Shown: positions 37,404 through 47,607 of the stretch, piece by piece
Position numbering within the stretch: position 1 is the first letter of the stretch
How the letters are laid out: every line of letters starts with the position of its first letter
NCBI RefSeq assembly: GCF_023715205.1
Contig: NZ_JAMBNR010000015.1
Location: 1-64,000 of the forward strand
Direction: 5' to 3'
DNA: 64,000 nucleotides
DNA from: Mesobacillus maritimus
GTDB taxonomy: Bacteria > Bacillota > Bacilli > Bacillales > Cytobacillaceae
Notes under the pieces: generated by a model
What the model was told of the DNA's origin: nothing
The model's input: only the letters and a program-made list of their open reading frames with translations
Databases searched by the model: none
Made by a program: the position numbers and the translations under genes

Positions 37404-38477
37404 TTAGATTTGCACAAAAGCAGATGAACGAAGGGATTCAACAAACTCATCAAATTGTTTCAAATCCATTTGCTGAGCATTATCTGATAAAGCTACCGCT
37501 GGATCAGGATGAACTTCCGCCATTACACCGTCAGCACCAATAGCAAGGGCTGCTTTTGCTGTTGGAAGAAGCAAGTCTCTTCTACCTGTTGAGTGTGTCA
37601 CATCCACCATTACTGGTAAGTGAGTTTCTTGTTTAAGAATTGGAACTGCAGAAATATCAAGTGTATTTCTTGTTGCTTTTTCGTACGTACGGATTCCTCG
37701 TTCACAAAGGATAATTTGGCCATTTCCTTGAGCCATAATATACTCTGCCGCGTTAATAAATTCTTCAATAGTTGCTGAAAGACCACGCTTTAGGAGGACT
37801 GGTTTATTAACAGCGCCTGCTGCTTTTAACAGCTCAAAGTTTTGCATATTTCTGGCACCAATTTGAATGACATCAATGTAATCAACGGCCACTTCAATGT
37901 CGTTTGGATGGACAATTTCACTGATTGTCGCTAAATCGTATTCGTCGCCAATTTGCTTAAGTATTTTCAAACCTTCTAAGCCAAGACCTTGGAAATCATA
38001 TGGCGAAGTTCTAGGTTTAAAAGCTCCTCCTCTTAAGAACTTAAAGCCTTTTTCTTTAACAGAAGCAGCAACAGATGCTACTTGCTCATACGACTCAACG
38101 GAACATGGACCGAATACAAAACGCTGTGTTCCATCACCAATCTTGACACCCTTCACTTCTACAACTGTATTTTCAGGCTTTTTCTTTCTAGATACAAGCA
38201 GTGCCTTCCGATGATCATCTTCTTGAAGTTCAAGACCAGCTTTAAAAATTTGCTTGAAAATATGTTCAATCGTTGAATTTTCAAATGGACCATTGTTGTT
38301 CTCTTTAATTAAATCAAGCATATGTCGCTCCCGAACAGGGTCATAGCGATGGACACCTTGCGTTTCTTTTGCTTTTCCGATTTCTTGAACCAATAGTGCT
38401 CTTTCATTAATTAAAGTTAGTAATTGGAGATTTAATTCATCAACTCGATCGCGTAGCTGATCTAATTTGTTTGTCAT
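37404..38477 (-). CDS. aroA: Bifunctional DAHP synthase / chorismate mutase
   Basis: DAHP synthase starts the shikimate pathway from PEP and erythrose 4-phosphate. The N-terminal AroQ-type chorismate mutase domain (about 1-90, with [20 protein letters not shown]) senses chorismate and prephenate for feedback control. The type I-beta DAHP synthase core follows (about 100-357; [51 protein letters not shown]). The 357-aa length matches B. subtilis AroA. The ATG at 38477 follows AAGGGGCGGG; the ATG upstream lacks a site. It is monocistronic with its own terminator. Confidence 0.96.
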   Translation of the reverse strand: MTNKLDQLRDRVDELNLQLLTLINERALLVQEIGKAKETQGVHRYDPVRERHMLDLIKENNNGPFENSTIEHIFKQIFKAGLELQEDDHRKALLVSRKKKPENTVVEVKGVKIGDGTQRFVFGPCSVESYEQVASVAASVKEKGFKFLRGGAFKPRTSPYDFQGLGLEGLKILKQIGDEYDLATISEIVHPNDIEVAVDYIDVIQIGARNMQNFELLKAAGAVNKPVLLKRGLSATIEEFINAAEYIMAQGNGQIILCERGIRTYEKATRNTLDISAVPILKQETHLPVMVDVTHSTGRRDLLLPTAKAALAIGADGVMAEVHPDPAVALSDNAQQMDLKQFDEFVESLRSSAFVQI

Positions 38478-38634
38478 CGTTTCCCGCCCCTTCATTTCTT
38501 TTATTCAGAATGTACTGCATTTTCTATAATTAGGGTTTATTATAAAGGATATCAATTCGTTTGTCACGAACTTTTCTTTATTAATTAAACGCTTTTAAGC
38601 ACTAAAGAATATTTTTGGTCCGAAAAGAGAAAAT

Positions 38635-38664
38635 GGAAAACATCCATGTGCGCATGGATGTTCT
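38635..38664 (-). terminator. Terminator of the ytxGHJ operon
   Basis: The stem AACATCCATG / CATGGATGTT has a 4-nt loop and TTTTCC on the minus strand, overlapping the ytxJ stop. Confidence 0.8.
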
Positions 38665-38989
38665 AGTTAATCTCTTCAAGTGCTGCTGTTAATGATTTTT
38701 GGGTGATTTTCCAATGAGAAGCATGCCAGCCGACATTTCCCTTTGTAAATAAGATTGCCTGAGGAGATTCGTGCTTAATATGGAAGTGTTCAGCAATGTG
38801 ATTCGATAATGACCTTGCTTCTTGAACAGCCAAGTAATAGCAAGGAACACTGGTTTCATTAGCGAAAGTTTCGTACTCTTGAAATGCTTCTTGGCTTATC
38901 GGACATGTTAAACTGTGCTTTACCATGAAGAATGGGTCTTCCCCTTCAGCAAGCTGGTTAAATTGTTCAATCGAATTGATCTTTTTCAT
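38663..38989 (-). CDS. ytxJ: Monothiol bacilliredoxin YtxJ (BrxC type)
   Basis: The 108-aa thioredoxin-fold protein has a single active-site cysteine, Cys29 in SLTCPIS. This is typical of the YtxJ/BrxC family, which removes bacillithiol from or exchanges it on proteins. A second cysteine, Cys50, is outside the active site. It is last of ytxG-ytxH-ytxJ, a general-stress operon in B. subtilis. The ribosome binding site is TAGGAGTGG. Bacillithiol as partner is family knowledge; no bsh genes are in the window. Confidence 0.92.
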   Translation of the reverse strand: MKKINSIEQFNQLAEGEDPFFMVKHSLTCPISQEAFQEYETFANETSVPCYYLAVQEARSLSNHIAEHFHIKHESPQAILFTKGNVGWHASHWKITQKSLTAALEEIN

Positions 38990-39073
38990 ACTTCCACTCC
39001 TAAATTCTTTTTTCAGAATAAAAAATTAACGGTGAAGTAATCTTACCACTCCACCGTTTGATTGACAAATTTA

Positions 39074-39463
39074 TTAATGATTTAATTTCTGCTCGGTTTC
39101 ATCAAAAGCTCTTTGCGTTTCTTCTAATTTTCTTTGAATTTCATCACCAAAATTATTGTCTTCTTCTCGAACCGATCCCCTAACTTTCTGAATCAATTCA
39201 TTCGATTGTTGTGTAACATTATGAGCAACCGTGTTCGCTTTTTCTTTAACAACTGATGCTAATCCATTGCTCTTATAAAGCGCCCTATCTTTCAACTGAG
39301 AAGTCTGACCATCAATGGTTGATCTTAAGTCTTTACCAGACTTAGGCGTTAATAATAGTGCCGCTGCTGCTCCAGCAAGAGCGCCTATAAAAGCACCAAC
39401 AAAAAAATCACGCGAGTTTGATGTTTTTGCATCTTCTTTCCCATTCATTTCTCTGCTTGCCAT
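39074..39463 (-). CDS. ytxH: YtxH domain protein
   Basis: The 129-aa product has one glycine/alanine-rich membrane segment (about residues 20-42, DFFVGAFIGALAGAAAALLL) followed by the family motif TPKSGKDLR. A long charged helix probably forms a coiled coil to the end. YtxH-type proteins are small membrane-anchored stress proteins without known activity. It lies between ytxG and ytxJ, 17 nt after ytxG, and is co-transcribed with them. Confidence 0.9.
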   Translation of the reverse strand: MASREMNGKEDAKTSNSRDFFVGAFIGALAGAAAALLLTPKSGKDLRSTIDGQTSQLKDRALYKSNGLASVVKEKANTVAHNVTQQSNELIQKVRGSVREEDNNFGDEIQRKLEETQRAFDETEQKLNH

Positions 39464-39480
39464 ATTTGTTCACCTCATTT

Positions 39481-39957
39481 TTATTGATTGGCCCGTTCAC
39501 GTTGTCTCGCAAGTATTTGTTCAGCTTCAGCATGGTGTTCAGAGTGAAGTTTTTTTGCTTTCCATTTATCTTTTAACTCAAAGAAAACATTACTCCATTG
39601 GACAACTTGGGAAATTTTATCCTGGCTTTTTTCTACTTCTTCATCAACCTTAGAAGTTATCGTTTGTATGGATTTGTTAAAACGCTGAACAGAGTGGCCA
39701 ACATCTTTTACTGCTAGTACAACTGAATTCAGATTTTCAGACTTTTCCTGGATATCTTCCGCAAGCTCATTGGTTTTATGTAGCAGCGTCGTTGTCTCAC
39801 GTGTTACTCCATCAAGTTGTTTTTCCAATCCCGTCAACGTGTGTGCGACACTGTCGAGCGTGCCTTGAAGGGATTTTAACGTCTTCGCTAAATAGATCAC
39901 GAGCACGAAAAAAGCAATAGCTGCTACAGCCGCACTTAAATAAAGAATGATTTCCAC
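39481..39957 (-). CDS. ytxG: DUF948 membrane protein YtxG
   Basis: The 158-aa product has an N-terminal membrane helix (about 3-25) and then a methyl-acceptor-like helical region, DUF948, with heptads from 30 to 125. The GTG at 39957, spaced from TGGAGG, puts the membrane helix at the very N-terminus as in family members; the ATG at 39984 is upstream of that site. It is first gene of ytxGHJ. A candidate sigma-B promoter lies just upstream. Confidence 0.9.
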   Translation of the reverse strand: MEIILYLSAAVAAIAFFVLVIYLAKTLKSLQGTLDSVAHTLTGLEKQLDGVTRETTTLLHKTNELAEDIQEKSENLNSVVLAVKDVGHSVQRFNKSIQTITSKVDEEVEKSQDKISQVVQWSNVFFELKDKWKAKKLHSEHHAEAEQILARQRERANQ

Positions 39958-39987
39958 ATTTGCACCTCCATTAGCCCTATACATGCT

Positions 39988-40012
39988 TTTCCCTAACTAA
40001 ACGAGACAAAAC
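39988..40012 (-). promoter_or_regulatory. Candidate sigma-B promoter of ytxGHJ
   Basis: On the minus strand GTTTTG (40007-40012) and GGGAAA (39988-39993) are separated by 13 bp, close to GTTTAA-N12-14-GGGTAT. The orthologous operon in B. subtilis is sigma-B dependent. The match is moderate. Confidence 0.4.
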
Positions 40013-40078
40013 CTAAATATCCTTATGTATACCGTATAAGGCTTTCCATTTCACAGTCTTCTAATCATTAGGATAACA

Positions 40079-40108
40079 TTTACAAGCCATTTCGGGTACA
40101 ATTATAAT
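40079..40108 (+). promoter_or_regulatory. Sigma-A promoter of the M29 aminopeptidase gene
   Basis: The -35 is TTTACA (40079-40084) and the -10 is TATAAT (40103-40108), with an 18-bp spacer. The leader before the ATG is about 25 nt. Confidence 0.65.
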
Positions 40109-40139
40109 TGTTTTTTCACATTGATTAGGAGGGATTTAC

Positions 40140-41255
40140 ATGAAAGACCCACGTATTGAAAAACTAGCCAAAAATTTAATCAATTATTCCATTAAGCTCC
40201 AAAAAGGGGAAAGTGTTTTAATTGAAAATTTCGGCTTACAGCGTGAGCTTGTGACAGCTCTTGTAAGAGAAGCCTATGCAGCTGGTGGCTATCCATTCGT
40301 TTCCCTAAAGGACCAACAAGTTGACAGGGCCCTTTTACTCGGGGCCGAAGAAGAGCATTTTAATCGCATCGCTGAGTATGAAGCAAATGTAATGAAGAAT
40401 ATGGATGCTTATATCGGGCTTCGCTCAGGCGACAATATTAACGAACATGCAGATGTGCCAGATAACAAAATGAAAATTCATGGTCAAACGATTGGGAAGA
40501 AAGTACATAGAGAAATCCGTGTTCCAAAAACAAAGTGGGTTGTTCTTCGTTATCCTACTTCTTCAATGGCACAGCTAGCCAAAATGAGCACGGAGGCGTT
40601 TGAAGATTTCTATTTTGATGTATGCAATTTAGATTATAGCAAGATGGATCATGCAATGGATTCGCTTGTGGAATTGATGAACAATACTGATCAAGTTCGG
40701 TTATCAGGTCCTGGAACTGATCTAACATTTTCAATAAAAGATATTCCGGCTGTTAAATGTGCTGGAGAAGCCAATATTCCAGACGGAGAAGTTTATACCG
40801 CTCCTGTTCGCGATTCAGTTAACGGAACGATTACGTATAATACCCCTTCGCCATATCAGGGATTCACGTTCGAAAATGTCCAACTTACATTTAAAGATGG
40901 AAAAATCATTGAGGCTACGGCAAATGATACAGACAGAATCAATAAAATTTTTGATACAGATGAGGGAGCCCGCTTTATAGGGGAGTTCGCAATTGGGGTA
41001 AATCCATATATCCTTCATCCAATGCAAGATATCCTTTTTGATGAAAAGATTGATGGTAGCTTCCATTTTACTCCTGGTCAATGCTATGACACCGCTTATA
41101 ATGGAAACCAATCAAATATTCACTGGGACTTAGTAAATATTCAACGCCCTGAGTATGGTGGTGGGGAAATTTATTTCGATGGAAAGTTAATCCGTAAAGA
41201 TGGACGTTTTGTACTTCCAGAGTTAGAAGCACTAAATCCAGAAAACTTAAAATAA
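40140..41255 (+). CDS. M29 family aminopeptidase
   Basis: The 371-aa product is a thermophilic-type metallo-aminopeptidase (AmpS/AmpT/PepS, family M29), a cytoplasmic enzyme removing N-terminal residues from peptides. Family motifs include AGEANIPDGEVYTAP (first glutamate ligands, about 204-218), FIGEFAIGVNP, the HP(M)QD region, and NIHWDLV with the metal-binding His and Asp near residue 330. The ATG follows TAGGAGGGA. It is monocistronic, transcribed divergently from ytxGHJ and convergently with murC. Confidence 0.92.
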   Translation: MKDPRIEKLAKNLINYSIKLQKGESVLIENFGLQRELVTALVREAYAAGGYPFVSLKDQQVDRALLLGAEEEHFNRIAEYEANVMKNMDAYIGLRSGDNINEHADVPDNKMKIHGQTIGKKVHREIRVPKTKWVVLRYPTSSMAQLAKMSTEAFEDFYFDVCNLDYSKMDHAMDSLVELMNNTDQVRLSGPGTDLTFSIKDIPAVKCAGEANIPDGEVYTAPVRDSVNGTITYNTPSPYQGFTFENVQLTFKDGKIIEATANDTDRINKIFDTDEGARFIGEFAIGVNPYILHPMQDILFDEKIDGSFHFTPGQCYDTAYNGNQSNIHWDLVNIQRPEYGGGEIYFDGKLIRKDGRFVLPELEALNPENLK

Positions 41256-41289
41256 ATATGACAGAACGAGAATGTTCTTCTAAAAAGAA

Positions 41290-41470
41290 GGCTGTTTTCG
41301 TAAAGATTATTGTTAAAATCCTAAATCCGATTTTAACGCAGGATAAGCCATTTTGTGCATTCATAATAAGTTTACTGGCTTTTTTTCTTGATTTAGAGTT
41401 GATGTCCAGTGAAAACAAAGCTAATTTTTTCTCTTTATATCTAAAAGCAACAAAGTTTGAGAAAAGAGCA
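41290..41470 (+). repeat. Terminator-associated element, copy A (181 bp, reference copy)
   Basis: It begins GGCTGTTTTCGTAAAG and ends CAAAGTTTGAGAAAAGAGC. The ends are imperfect inverted repeats (12 of 16). 41431-41460 is identical over 30 bases to 51951-51980 of copy E. 41327-41346 is identical to copy B, and 41295-41319 to copy F. An internal stem TTAAAATC / GATTTTAA surrounds 41312-41336. It lies between convergent genes, its right end 7 nt from the murC terminator. Confidence 0.9.
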
Positions 41471-41472
41471 AA

Positions 41473-41508
41473 AAAGAAAAAGGATGCGAGTTTTCGCATC
41501 CTTTTTTT
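41473..41508 (-). terminator. Terminator of murC
   Basis: The stem AAAAAGGATGCGA / TCGCATCCTTTTT has a 4-nt loop. It has T runs on both sides and abuts the murC stop. Confidence 0.88.
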
Positions 41509-42806
41509 TAAACCAATTGGTTTTCATAGGCAGCCTGGAATTTTTGAATATCCCCAGCTCCCATAAAAATAATGACACCGTTATCGTGCTTCTTGAGGAG
41601 CGAAGTATCTTCTTCTGTAATAATTTCTGCTCCATCGATTTTTTCTTGCAAATCCTCGATTGATAATTTTCCATGATTCTCTCGGGCTGACCCAAAGATT
41701 TCGCATAAATAAACCTTATCTGCTTGGTTCAGGCTATCAGCAAATTCTTGAAGAAAAGTTTGCGTTCGAGTAAACGTGTGTGGTTGGAATACAGCAACGA
41801 TTTCACGATCTGGGTATTTTTGATTCGCTGCTTCAATCGTCGCTTTTATTTCCGTTGGATGATGAGCATAGTCATCGATGATCACTTGACCACCAATCGT
41901 TTTTTCCGAAAATCTTCGCTTAACACCCTGGAACGTGTTTAATTGTTCTTCAATGATCTTCGCTTCAATTCCCTCATAATTGCAAAGAGCAATAACCCCA
42001 AGTGCATTAAGAACATTATGATCTCCATAAGCAGGAATAGAGAAGGTATGATAATACGTATTGCGAACAAAAACATCAAAGGTAGTCCCATCAGTAGACT
42101 TTACTACATTTCTGGCTTGAAAGTCATTTTCTTCCGCGAAGCCATAAAATACAACTGGTACCTTTGCCTGTATCTTTTGCAGTTGTTCATCATCGCCACA
42201 CGCAATGATTCCTTTTTTCACTTGTAAAGACATTTCCTGAAAAGCAGAAAATACGTCTTCAAGATTTGCAAAATAATCTGGGTGGTCAAAATCAATATTT
42301 GTCATAATCGCATAATCCGGAAAATAGGACAAAAAGTGGCGTCGATACTCACAAGCTTCAAAGACAAAATACTCTGCTGCCTTGTCTCCCTTACCAGTTC
42401 CATCTCCGATCAGAAATGAAGTCGGTTTAGCTCCTTTCATCACATGTGCAAGGAGACCTGTCGTAGAGGTCTTCCCATGTGCACCAGTCACCGCAACGCT
42501 TGTGAAATTTTGCATAAAATCACCTAAGAAACGATGATATCGAACAATTGGGAGCCCTAATTCCATAGCCCGCTGAATTTCTTCGTGAGTATCTGGGAAA
42601 GCATTCCCAGCAATAATTGTCATTCCAGGCAGTATATTATCCTTATTGAACGGAAGGATCTTTATTCCGGATTGTTCAAGGGCAATCTGGGTGAAGAAAT
42701 GTTTTTCAACATCAGAGCCCTGCACTTGATAGTCCATATCATGGAGAATCTGAGCAAGAGCGCTCATTCCAGACCCCTTTATACCTACAAAATGGTAAAT
42801 AGTCAT
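41508..42806 (-). CDS. murC: UDP-N-acetylmuramate--L-alanine ligase
   Basis: It adds L-alanine to UDP-MurNAc, the first peptide-stem step of peptidoglycan synthesis. The 432-aa product equals the B. subtilis length. It has the N-terminal [12 protein letters not shown] Rossmann loop, the ATP loop TGAHGKTST at 107-115, central [10 protein letters not shown], and [10 protein letters not shown] in the C-terminal half. The ATG at 42806 follows TTGGAGGTTC; an upstream TTG would include that site. It lies downstream of sftA but more than 200 bp away, so it probably has its own promoter. Confidence 0.96.
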   Translation of the reverse strand: MTIYHFVGIKGSGMSALAQILHDMDYQVQGSDVEKHFFTQIALEQSGIKILPFNKDNILPGMTIIAGNAFPDTHEEIQRAMELGLPIVRYHRFLGDFMQNFTSVAVTGAHGKTSTTGLLAHVMKGAKPTSFLIGDGTGKGDKAAEYFVFEACEYRRHFLSYFPDYAIMTNIDFDHPDYFANLEDVFSAFQEMSLQVKKGIIACGDDEQLQKIQAKVPVVFYGFAEENDFQARNVVKSTDGTTFDVFVRNTYYHTFSIPAYGDHNVLNALGVIALCNYEGIEAKIIEEQLNTFQGVKRRFSEKTIGGQVIIDDYAHHPTEIKATIEAANQKYPDREIVAVFQPHTFTRTQTFLQEFADSLNQADKVYLCEIFGSARENHGKLSIEDLQEKIDGAEIITEEDTSLLKKHDNGVIIFMGAGDIQKFQAAYENQLV

Positions 42807-43020
42807 ATAAAGAACCTCCAACAACGTCTGTATGTAACACAGTATATGACGGTAATCGTTTTTTTGCTCATTATTAATGGCTGTACGAACTGTTCAGTCT
42901 GTGCAACCTTGAATATTGAAACATTATATCATTTTTTCTTTGTAAAAACTATGGCATTACTAATATTCATATTTTCAGGTAAAACCATTCTTCCAATTCA
43001 CTCCGACAATCACACACTTA

Positions 43021-46000
43021 TTAGCTATCATGGAAGGCTTCTAAATCGTCTAGGGAAATAAGCACATCCCTTGGTTTACTTCCCCGCCCTTCAGAAATAA
43101 AACCGTTCTGTTCCATCATATCAATCAATCTTGCAGCACGGTTATAACCTATTTTAAATCGGCGCTGGATACTTGACGTAGAGGCTCCTCCCTGCTCAAT
43201 GACATATAAACAAGCGTCATAAAATAGCTCATCCTCTTCTTCGGTAATTTGTGATTTTTTGATTAACTCATCCTGTTCAAATAAATAGTCAGGTTCCCGT
43301 TGCTTACGAACAAAAGCGACAATTTCATCAATTTCTTCATCCGAAACAAAGGTGCCTTGCAATCGGAAAGGCTTGGAAGAGCCGCTTTCTAAAAAGAGCA
43401 TATCGCCCCTGCCTAACAGTTTCTCTGCCCCACTTATATCGATAATCGTTCGTGAATCGACTTGTGAGGACACAGAAAATGCAATTCGCGTTGGAACATT
43501 CGCCTTAATCAACCCTGTGATTACATCAACGGAAGGTCGTTGAGTAGCAATAATTAGATGTATTCCACAAGCACGCGCCTTTTGGGCAATCCTGCTGATG
43601 GCCTCTTCAACATCGGCTGGAGACATCATCATTAAATCAGCAAGCTCATCAATCACAATCACAATATAGGGTAATTTTTCCGCATAGCGACCATGCCCAA
43701 TTGCCAATTCATTAAATCGGCCAATATCCCTTACCCCTGTATGTGCGAATAATTCATAGCGTCTTTCCATTTCCTCCACTGCCCATTTCAATGATGCGGT
43801 TGCCGCTTTTACATCTGTAATAACGGGACTCACTAGATGTGGAATGTGATTATATGGAGCAAGTTCAACCATCTTAGGATCTATAAGCAATAATTTTACA
43901 TCATCAGGATGTGCTTTGTATAAGAGACTTACGAGCATCGTATTAATGCAGACACTCTTTCCTGAACCAGTAGCTCCTGCAATCAAACCGTGTGGCATTT
44001 TCTTTAAGTCTGTTACTACAGGGGTTCCAGCAATATCAAGACCTAACGCCACTGAGAGGGGGGATTTATTTTCATTAAATCCTTCAATTGAAAGAATCTC
44101 ACTGATTAGCACAGGCCGGCTTACTGCATTTGGTACCTCAATCCCAATGGTATGTTTTCCTGGAATCGGAGCCTCCATCCTGATGTCTTTTGCCGCTAGG
44201 CTTAATTTAATATCATCGGATAGATTCGTAATTTTGTTTACCTTTACTCCAGGTTCAGGTTGCACCTCAAAACGAGTAACAGCCGGACCTTGGGTAACAT
44301 TTACCACTTTTGCGCCAACATTAAAGTTTATTAAGGTTTCATTCAAAATTTGCTGTTGTTTTTCTAACCATTCGTCATTTGTTTCATATCGAACCGGCGG
44401 CTGTAACAGTTCAAGTGGTGGAAATTGATATGCAGTAGCCTCTCCAGGTACACCCTTCGAATTTACCTCTGGTTTTGTGTCCTTCAAATCCATACCATGC
44501 TTTGCATCAAGCAGTATATTTTGTTCTTGAGATTCAGTTGTACTCTCTTTTTCAATAATTGAAATGACATTACTAGTCTCTTCGAGTGAATGATCTTTTG
44601 AATCTATTTGTCGACTAGGTTCCATTTCTATCTGATTTTCTTCATTTGCTTTATTTGAGTATTTGGTTTGAATAGAGTCCGCTGTGTTCAGTCTAGTTGT
44701 AGTCGCGGCTCCTATTTTCCTCCGCTCCTCCATTTTCCGCTTATCTTGTTTTAACATCAACACATTAAATGGAAGTTGCTTTCGTTTCGGCTTTTCAGCT
44801 TTTTCCATTGTAGCAGCAACAGGCACAGTCTCCATTGCCTCTTTTAGCGCTTCATTCTCATCGATCGCTTGTTCTTCATTTTCCGAAGGTATAGATGTTT
44901 CTATAACCTCATCGTGTTTTTCCGTAATCGATTGTGTACTTGTGTCAGAGTCTAAATCTAGCGCTGTGCTCGACTCTGTCTCAAAACTGACAATGTCACT
45001 CTCCACCACATCGGGAGTTTCGGATTCTCTCCTATTAGGCTCCACATGCTCCATTATCTCTTCGGCTTCAGATTTCAATTGCTCTGTGTTGCCAAAGTTT
45101 TGCCCCTTTATTGCGGAAACAAAGGTTTCTTGAGTATGTTCTTCCTGAACTTGTTCTTCTTGTGCTTGCACTTCTTGAGCTTGCTCTTCCTGAACTTGTT
45201 CTTCTTGTGCTTGCTCTTCTTGTGCTTGCTCTTCTTGAACTTGCTCTTCCTGAATATGTTCTTCTTGAGCTTGCTCTTCTTGAACTTGCTCTTCCTGAAC
45301 TTGTTCTTCTTGTGCTTGCACTTCTTGAACATGCTCTTCCTGAACTTGTTCTTCTTGTGCTTGCACTTCTTGAACTTGCTCTTCCTGAACTTGTTCTTCT
45401 TGTGCTTGCACTTCTTGAACTTGCTCTTCCTGAACTTGTTCTTCTTGTGCTTGCACTTCTTGAACATGCTCTTCCTGAACTTGTTCTTCTTGTGCTTGCA
45501 CTTCTTGAACATGCTCTTCCTGAATTTGTTCTTCTTGTGCTTCCTGAATTTGTTCTTCTAGAACATAATCCCCTTGGACTTCTTCTTCTTGGGCTTTGGA
45601 AAGGAATGGTTCTCTTTTGTTGTTCTCTCGGGAAACATTTTCATTCGTTTTTTGTTTATTGATGCGATTTAGAAAGTCCAATTCACTTCCCTTAATTCCA
45701 ATTACATCGTTTTCCTTGGTTTTTTCTCCATCGGAATCACCCTTATTAAAACCTTTCAATTCATACTCAACCTCACCTGTTGGTTTTGGTCGATTATTAA
45801 ACGCAAAGATGGGCGATGGCGTTTCCGTCGGCCGAAACGGCTGACGACTTCCCTTATGAGGAATACTAGAAACCTTTGCACTCGACATTGTGGGTTTCGG
45901 CTTAGATTTTTGAATGGGTTTTTCTATTGGTTTTTCTATTGGTCTTCTTTTTTGTTCTTCTGCTTGGAATTTTTGCTCCTCCATAATCGGAGCTTCTTCC

Positions 46001-46245
46001 CTTTTTCTTCGCGGTTCATTCCTCTTTTCATTTACAGGATCAGGGATGAGTGGAAATTTAAACTGACCTTTTGGGTATTTGTATAAAACCCGTGTTTCTA
46101 CTTCTTTTTTATATTCTTTTGTGTCTGACTCCACTAACGGGCGCTGTTTGCTCCTGTTGGTATTTGACTGGTGGTCGTCTTGTTGGTTTGGTTCATTCTC
46201 TTCTTCTCCACTAAACATTTGCAAAAGCCTTTTAATCCAACTCAC
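43021..46245 (-). CDS. sftA: Septum-associated DNA translocase SftA (FtsK/SpoIIIE family)
   Basis: This soluble FtsK-family motor moves chromosomal DNA out of the closing division septum. The 1074-aa product has no membrane domain, as in SftA. It has a long charged linker (1-600), then the motor with Walker [11 protein letters not shown] at about 757-766, [12 protein letters not shown], and a C-terminal winged-helix gamma domain ([21 protein letters not shown]). The GTG at 46245 gives [11 protein letters not shown], matching the family start. Unusually, residues about 225-373 are a low-complexity Gln/Glu repeat. It is longer than B. subtilis SftA because of this linker. Confidence 0.93.
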   Translation of the reverse strand: MSWIKRLLQMFSGEEENEPNQQDDHQSNTNRSKQRPLVESDTKEYKKEVETRVLYKYPKGQFKFPLIPDPVNEKRNEPRRKREEAPIMEEQKFQAEEQKRRPIEKPIEKPIQKSKPKPTMSSAKVSSIPHKGSRQPFRPTETPSPIFAFNNRPKPTGEVEYELKGFNKGDSDGEKTKENDVIGIKGSELDFLNRINKQKTNENVSRENNKREPFLSKAQEEEVQGDYVLEEQIQEAQEEQIQEEHVQEVQAQEEQVQEEHVQEVQAQEEQVQEEQVQEVQAQEEQVQEEQVQEVQAQEEQVQEEHVQEVQAQEEQVQEEQVQEEQAQEEHIQEEQVQEEQAQEEQAQEEQVQEEQAQEVQAQEEQVQEEHTQETFVSAIKGQNFGNTEQLKSEAEEIMEHVEPNRRESETPDVVESDIVSFETESSTALDLDSDTSTQSITEKHDEVIETSIPSENEEQAIDENEALKEAMETVPVAATMEKAEKPKRKQLPFNVLMLKQDKRKMEERRKIGAATTTRLNTADSIQTKYSNKANEENQIEMEPSRQIDSKDHSLEETSNVISIIEKESTTESQEQNILLDAKHGMDLKDTKPEVNSKGVPGEATAYQFPPLELLQPPVRYETNDEWLEKQQQILNETLINFNVGAKVVNVTQGPAVTRFEVQPEPGVKVNKITNLSDDIKLSLAAKDIRMEAPIPGKHTIGIEVPNAVSRPVLISEILSIEGFNENKSPLSVALGLDIAGTPVVTDLKKMPHGLIAGATGSGKSVCINTMLVSLLYKAHPDDVKLLLIDPKMVELAPYNHIPHLVSPVITDVKAATASLKWAVEEMERRYELFAHTGVRDIGRFNELAIGHGRYAEKLPYIVIVIDELADLMMMSPADVEEAISRIAQKARACGIHLIIATQRPSVDVITGLIKANVPTRIAFSVSSQVDSRTIIDISGAEKLLGRGDMLFLESGSSKPFRLQGTFVSDEEIDEIVAFVRKQREPDYLFEQDELIKKSQITEEEDELFYDACLYVIEQGGASTSSIQRRFKIGYNRAARLIDMMEQNGFISEGRGSKPRDVLISLDDLEAFHDS
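45125..45565 (-). repeat. In-frame 45-bp repeat encoding the SftA Gln/Glu linker
   Basis: About 27 pentads of the EEQVQ type are arranged in 15-aa superunits ([15 protein letters not shown]), 45 bp each, with a 15-bp sub-period. Long open frames in other phases over this stretch are artefacts of the repeat. Confidence 0.95.
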
Positions 46246-46359
46246 ATTATCACTCTTTCTTAATCCATATATCATTCCTATTTTAACAGTTATTGATTAA
46301 TTTTCGAGTGAAACTTACTAGAATAGGTCGTATTATTCAGTTTTAAAAATAACGCGAAC

Positions 46360-46397
46360 AAACGAAAAAGCCCTCTGTACAGGGCTTTTTCGTTTAT
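46360..46397 (-). terminator. Terminator of ytpPQ
   Basis: The perfect long stem AAACGAAAAAGCCCTGT / ACAGGGCTTTTTCGTTT overlaps by two bases at the loop. T runs lie on both strands. Confidence 0.85.
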
Positions 46398-46412
46398 TCT
46401 TAATATAGAATA

Positions 46413-47207
46413 TTATGTTTGTTTATTTTTACCCAATATGAAAATTGGTTCAAGTTCCCCATCTTCATAGAGGAAAGATAAAGCTGTAATTGGTACTCTG
46501 CCACTTGCAAAAAAGCTCATCGTCATTTGTGCAAGTACGTCATACCCTGTGTTATTTCGGATATCTGCAACAATCAAAACATCCTGATGTGGCACAGCTA
46601 TTGCAAAATCACCTTCAATTTTCTCCTTCATCTCAGTCAATAATCGGTCATTTAAAATACGACTCGCATCATAACCATCATTAGAATTTAGAAAATAAAA
46701 GTAATTTCCAGCCACTGCATCCTTTTTAAATTCTGTGGACAAAGAACGCAGATTGAATAAGGCCGTCTCTCTGATTTGACTTTCTTCCCAGCCTTCTTTT
46801 TTTATTAAATTTTTATCAATAAGCCGGTAAGTTTTCCCCATATCCAATGCATAATAAATTCGAGTTTCTGCAGTATGGTCATCATAAAAGAATGGAACAC
46901 CCTCCTCAGCCTCCGCTGGAAAAGAGGTTGAACGAATAACAGGAAAAATATTTTTTTCATGGCCAGATAATTGCGCTTGATCCTCCATCGCATTAAGACC
47001 TTCAACGACATAGTACACCGTTTCATCAATGGCCTTTTCCTTTTGTTCGTTCCATTTAGCAATGATTCCAGGCAAAGTAATCGTGATTCCACGACCAGTT
47101 TCCTTTTGCTCAATTCGGAGCGTGTCTTTCTCACGGTCGAAGGTAATTTTACGGTCTGGATGCTTGAGTTTTTCCTCAAGCAACTTTTTCATTTTCTTAC
47201 TATCCAT
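46413..47207 (-). CDS. ytpQ: DUF1444 protein YtpQ
   Basis: The 264-aa soluble protein is of the DUF1444 (YtpQ) family. Landmarks are the N-terminal [20 protein letters not shown], a central [10 protein letters not shown] and the C-terminal [20 protein letters not shown]. The activity is unknown. It begins 3 nt after the stop of ytpP, with its GGAGG site inside the end of ytpP, so translation is coupled. In B. subtilis as I remember it, ytpR follows in the same operon; here a terminator follows and sftA is next. Confidence 0.9.
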   Translation of the reverse strand: MDSKKMKKLLEEKLKHPDRKITFDREKDTLRIEQKETGRGITITLPGIIAKWNEQKEKAIDETVYYVVEGLNAMEDQAQLSGHEKNIFPVIRSTSFPAEAEEGVPFFYDDHTAETRIYYALDMGKTYRLIDKNLIKKEGWEESQIRETALFNLRSLSTEFKKDAVAGNYFYFLNSNDGYDASRILNDRLLTEMKEKIEGDFAIAVPHQDVLIVADIRNNTGYDVLAQMTMSFFASGRVPITALSFLYEDGELEPIFILGKNKQT

Positions 47208-47210
47208 TTT

Positions 47211-47525
47211 CTAGGCCAGGCCTCCAATAAATTCCTCTATTTGTTCTTTTGTTTTTCGATCTTTGCTTACAAAGCGACCAAGTTCTTTCCCATCTTCAAA
47301 AGCAAGGAAACTAGGAATTCCGAATACATCCATACTTGCACATAAATCAATAAATTCATCACGATCAACATAAATAAATTCATAGTCTGCAAATTTTGCC
47401 TCAACCTCAGGCAAAATTGGGTCAATAAACCTACAATCAGGACACCAATCTGCAGAGAACATAAATATATGTTTACCGTTATTTTTCATTGAATCAAATT
47501 GTTCTACGGATTCTAACTTTTTCAC
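47211..47525 (-). CDS. ytpP: Thioredoxin-like protein YtpP
   Basis: The 104-aa thioredoxin-fold protein has the active site CPDC (Cys28, Cys31 in SADWCPDCRF) in place of CGPC, and the cis-proline loop GIPSFLAF. It is a cytoplasmic disulfide/thiol exchange protein; the partner is unknown. The start is GTG at 47525, correctly spaced from TTGGAGGAC. A longer frame from 47540 would translate the ribosome binding site. It is first gene of ytpP-ytpQ. Confidence 0.9.
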   Translation of the reverse strand: MKKLESVEQFDSMKNNGKHIFMFSADWCPDCRFIDPILPEVEAKFADYEFIYVDRDEFIDLCASMDVFGIPSFLAFEDGKELGRFVSKDRKTKEQIEEFIGGLA

Positions 47526-47607
47526 CGTCTCGTCCTCCAATCAACAAATAGCAATTTGTCTCTATTTTAAACTCCCACAACAAAAAAAGAAAATAAGCTG
47601 ACTGATA

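Noticed and set aside
41258-41566. 102-codon plus-strand open frame after the M29 aminopeptidase
   Set aside because: It lies in repeat copy A and the murC terminator, has no homology I recognise, and a similar shadow appears in copy B at 30631-31029.
42807-43020. Small plus-strand frame between murC and sftA (42585-43061)
   Set aside because: It overlaps the 5' end of murC antisense, has no ribosome binding site, and shows no recognisable protein features.
45046-45662. Open frames in three other phases over the SftA repeat
   Set aside because: They are Leu/Phe- or Lys/Arg-rich shadows of the stop-free 45-bp repeat; the SftA frame is the real one.
43021-46245. SpoIIIE instead of SftA
   Set aside because: There are no N-terminal membrane helices, and position and start match SftA.
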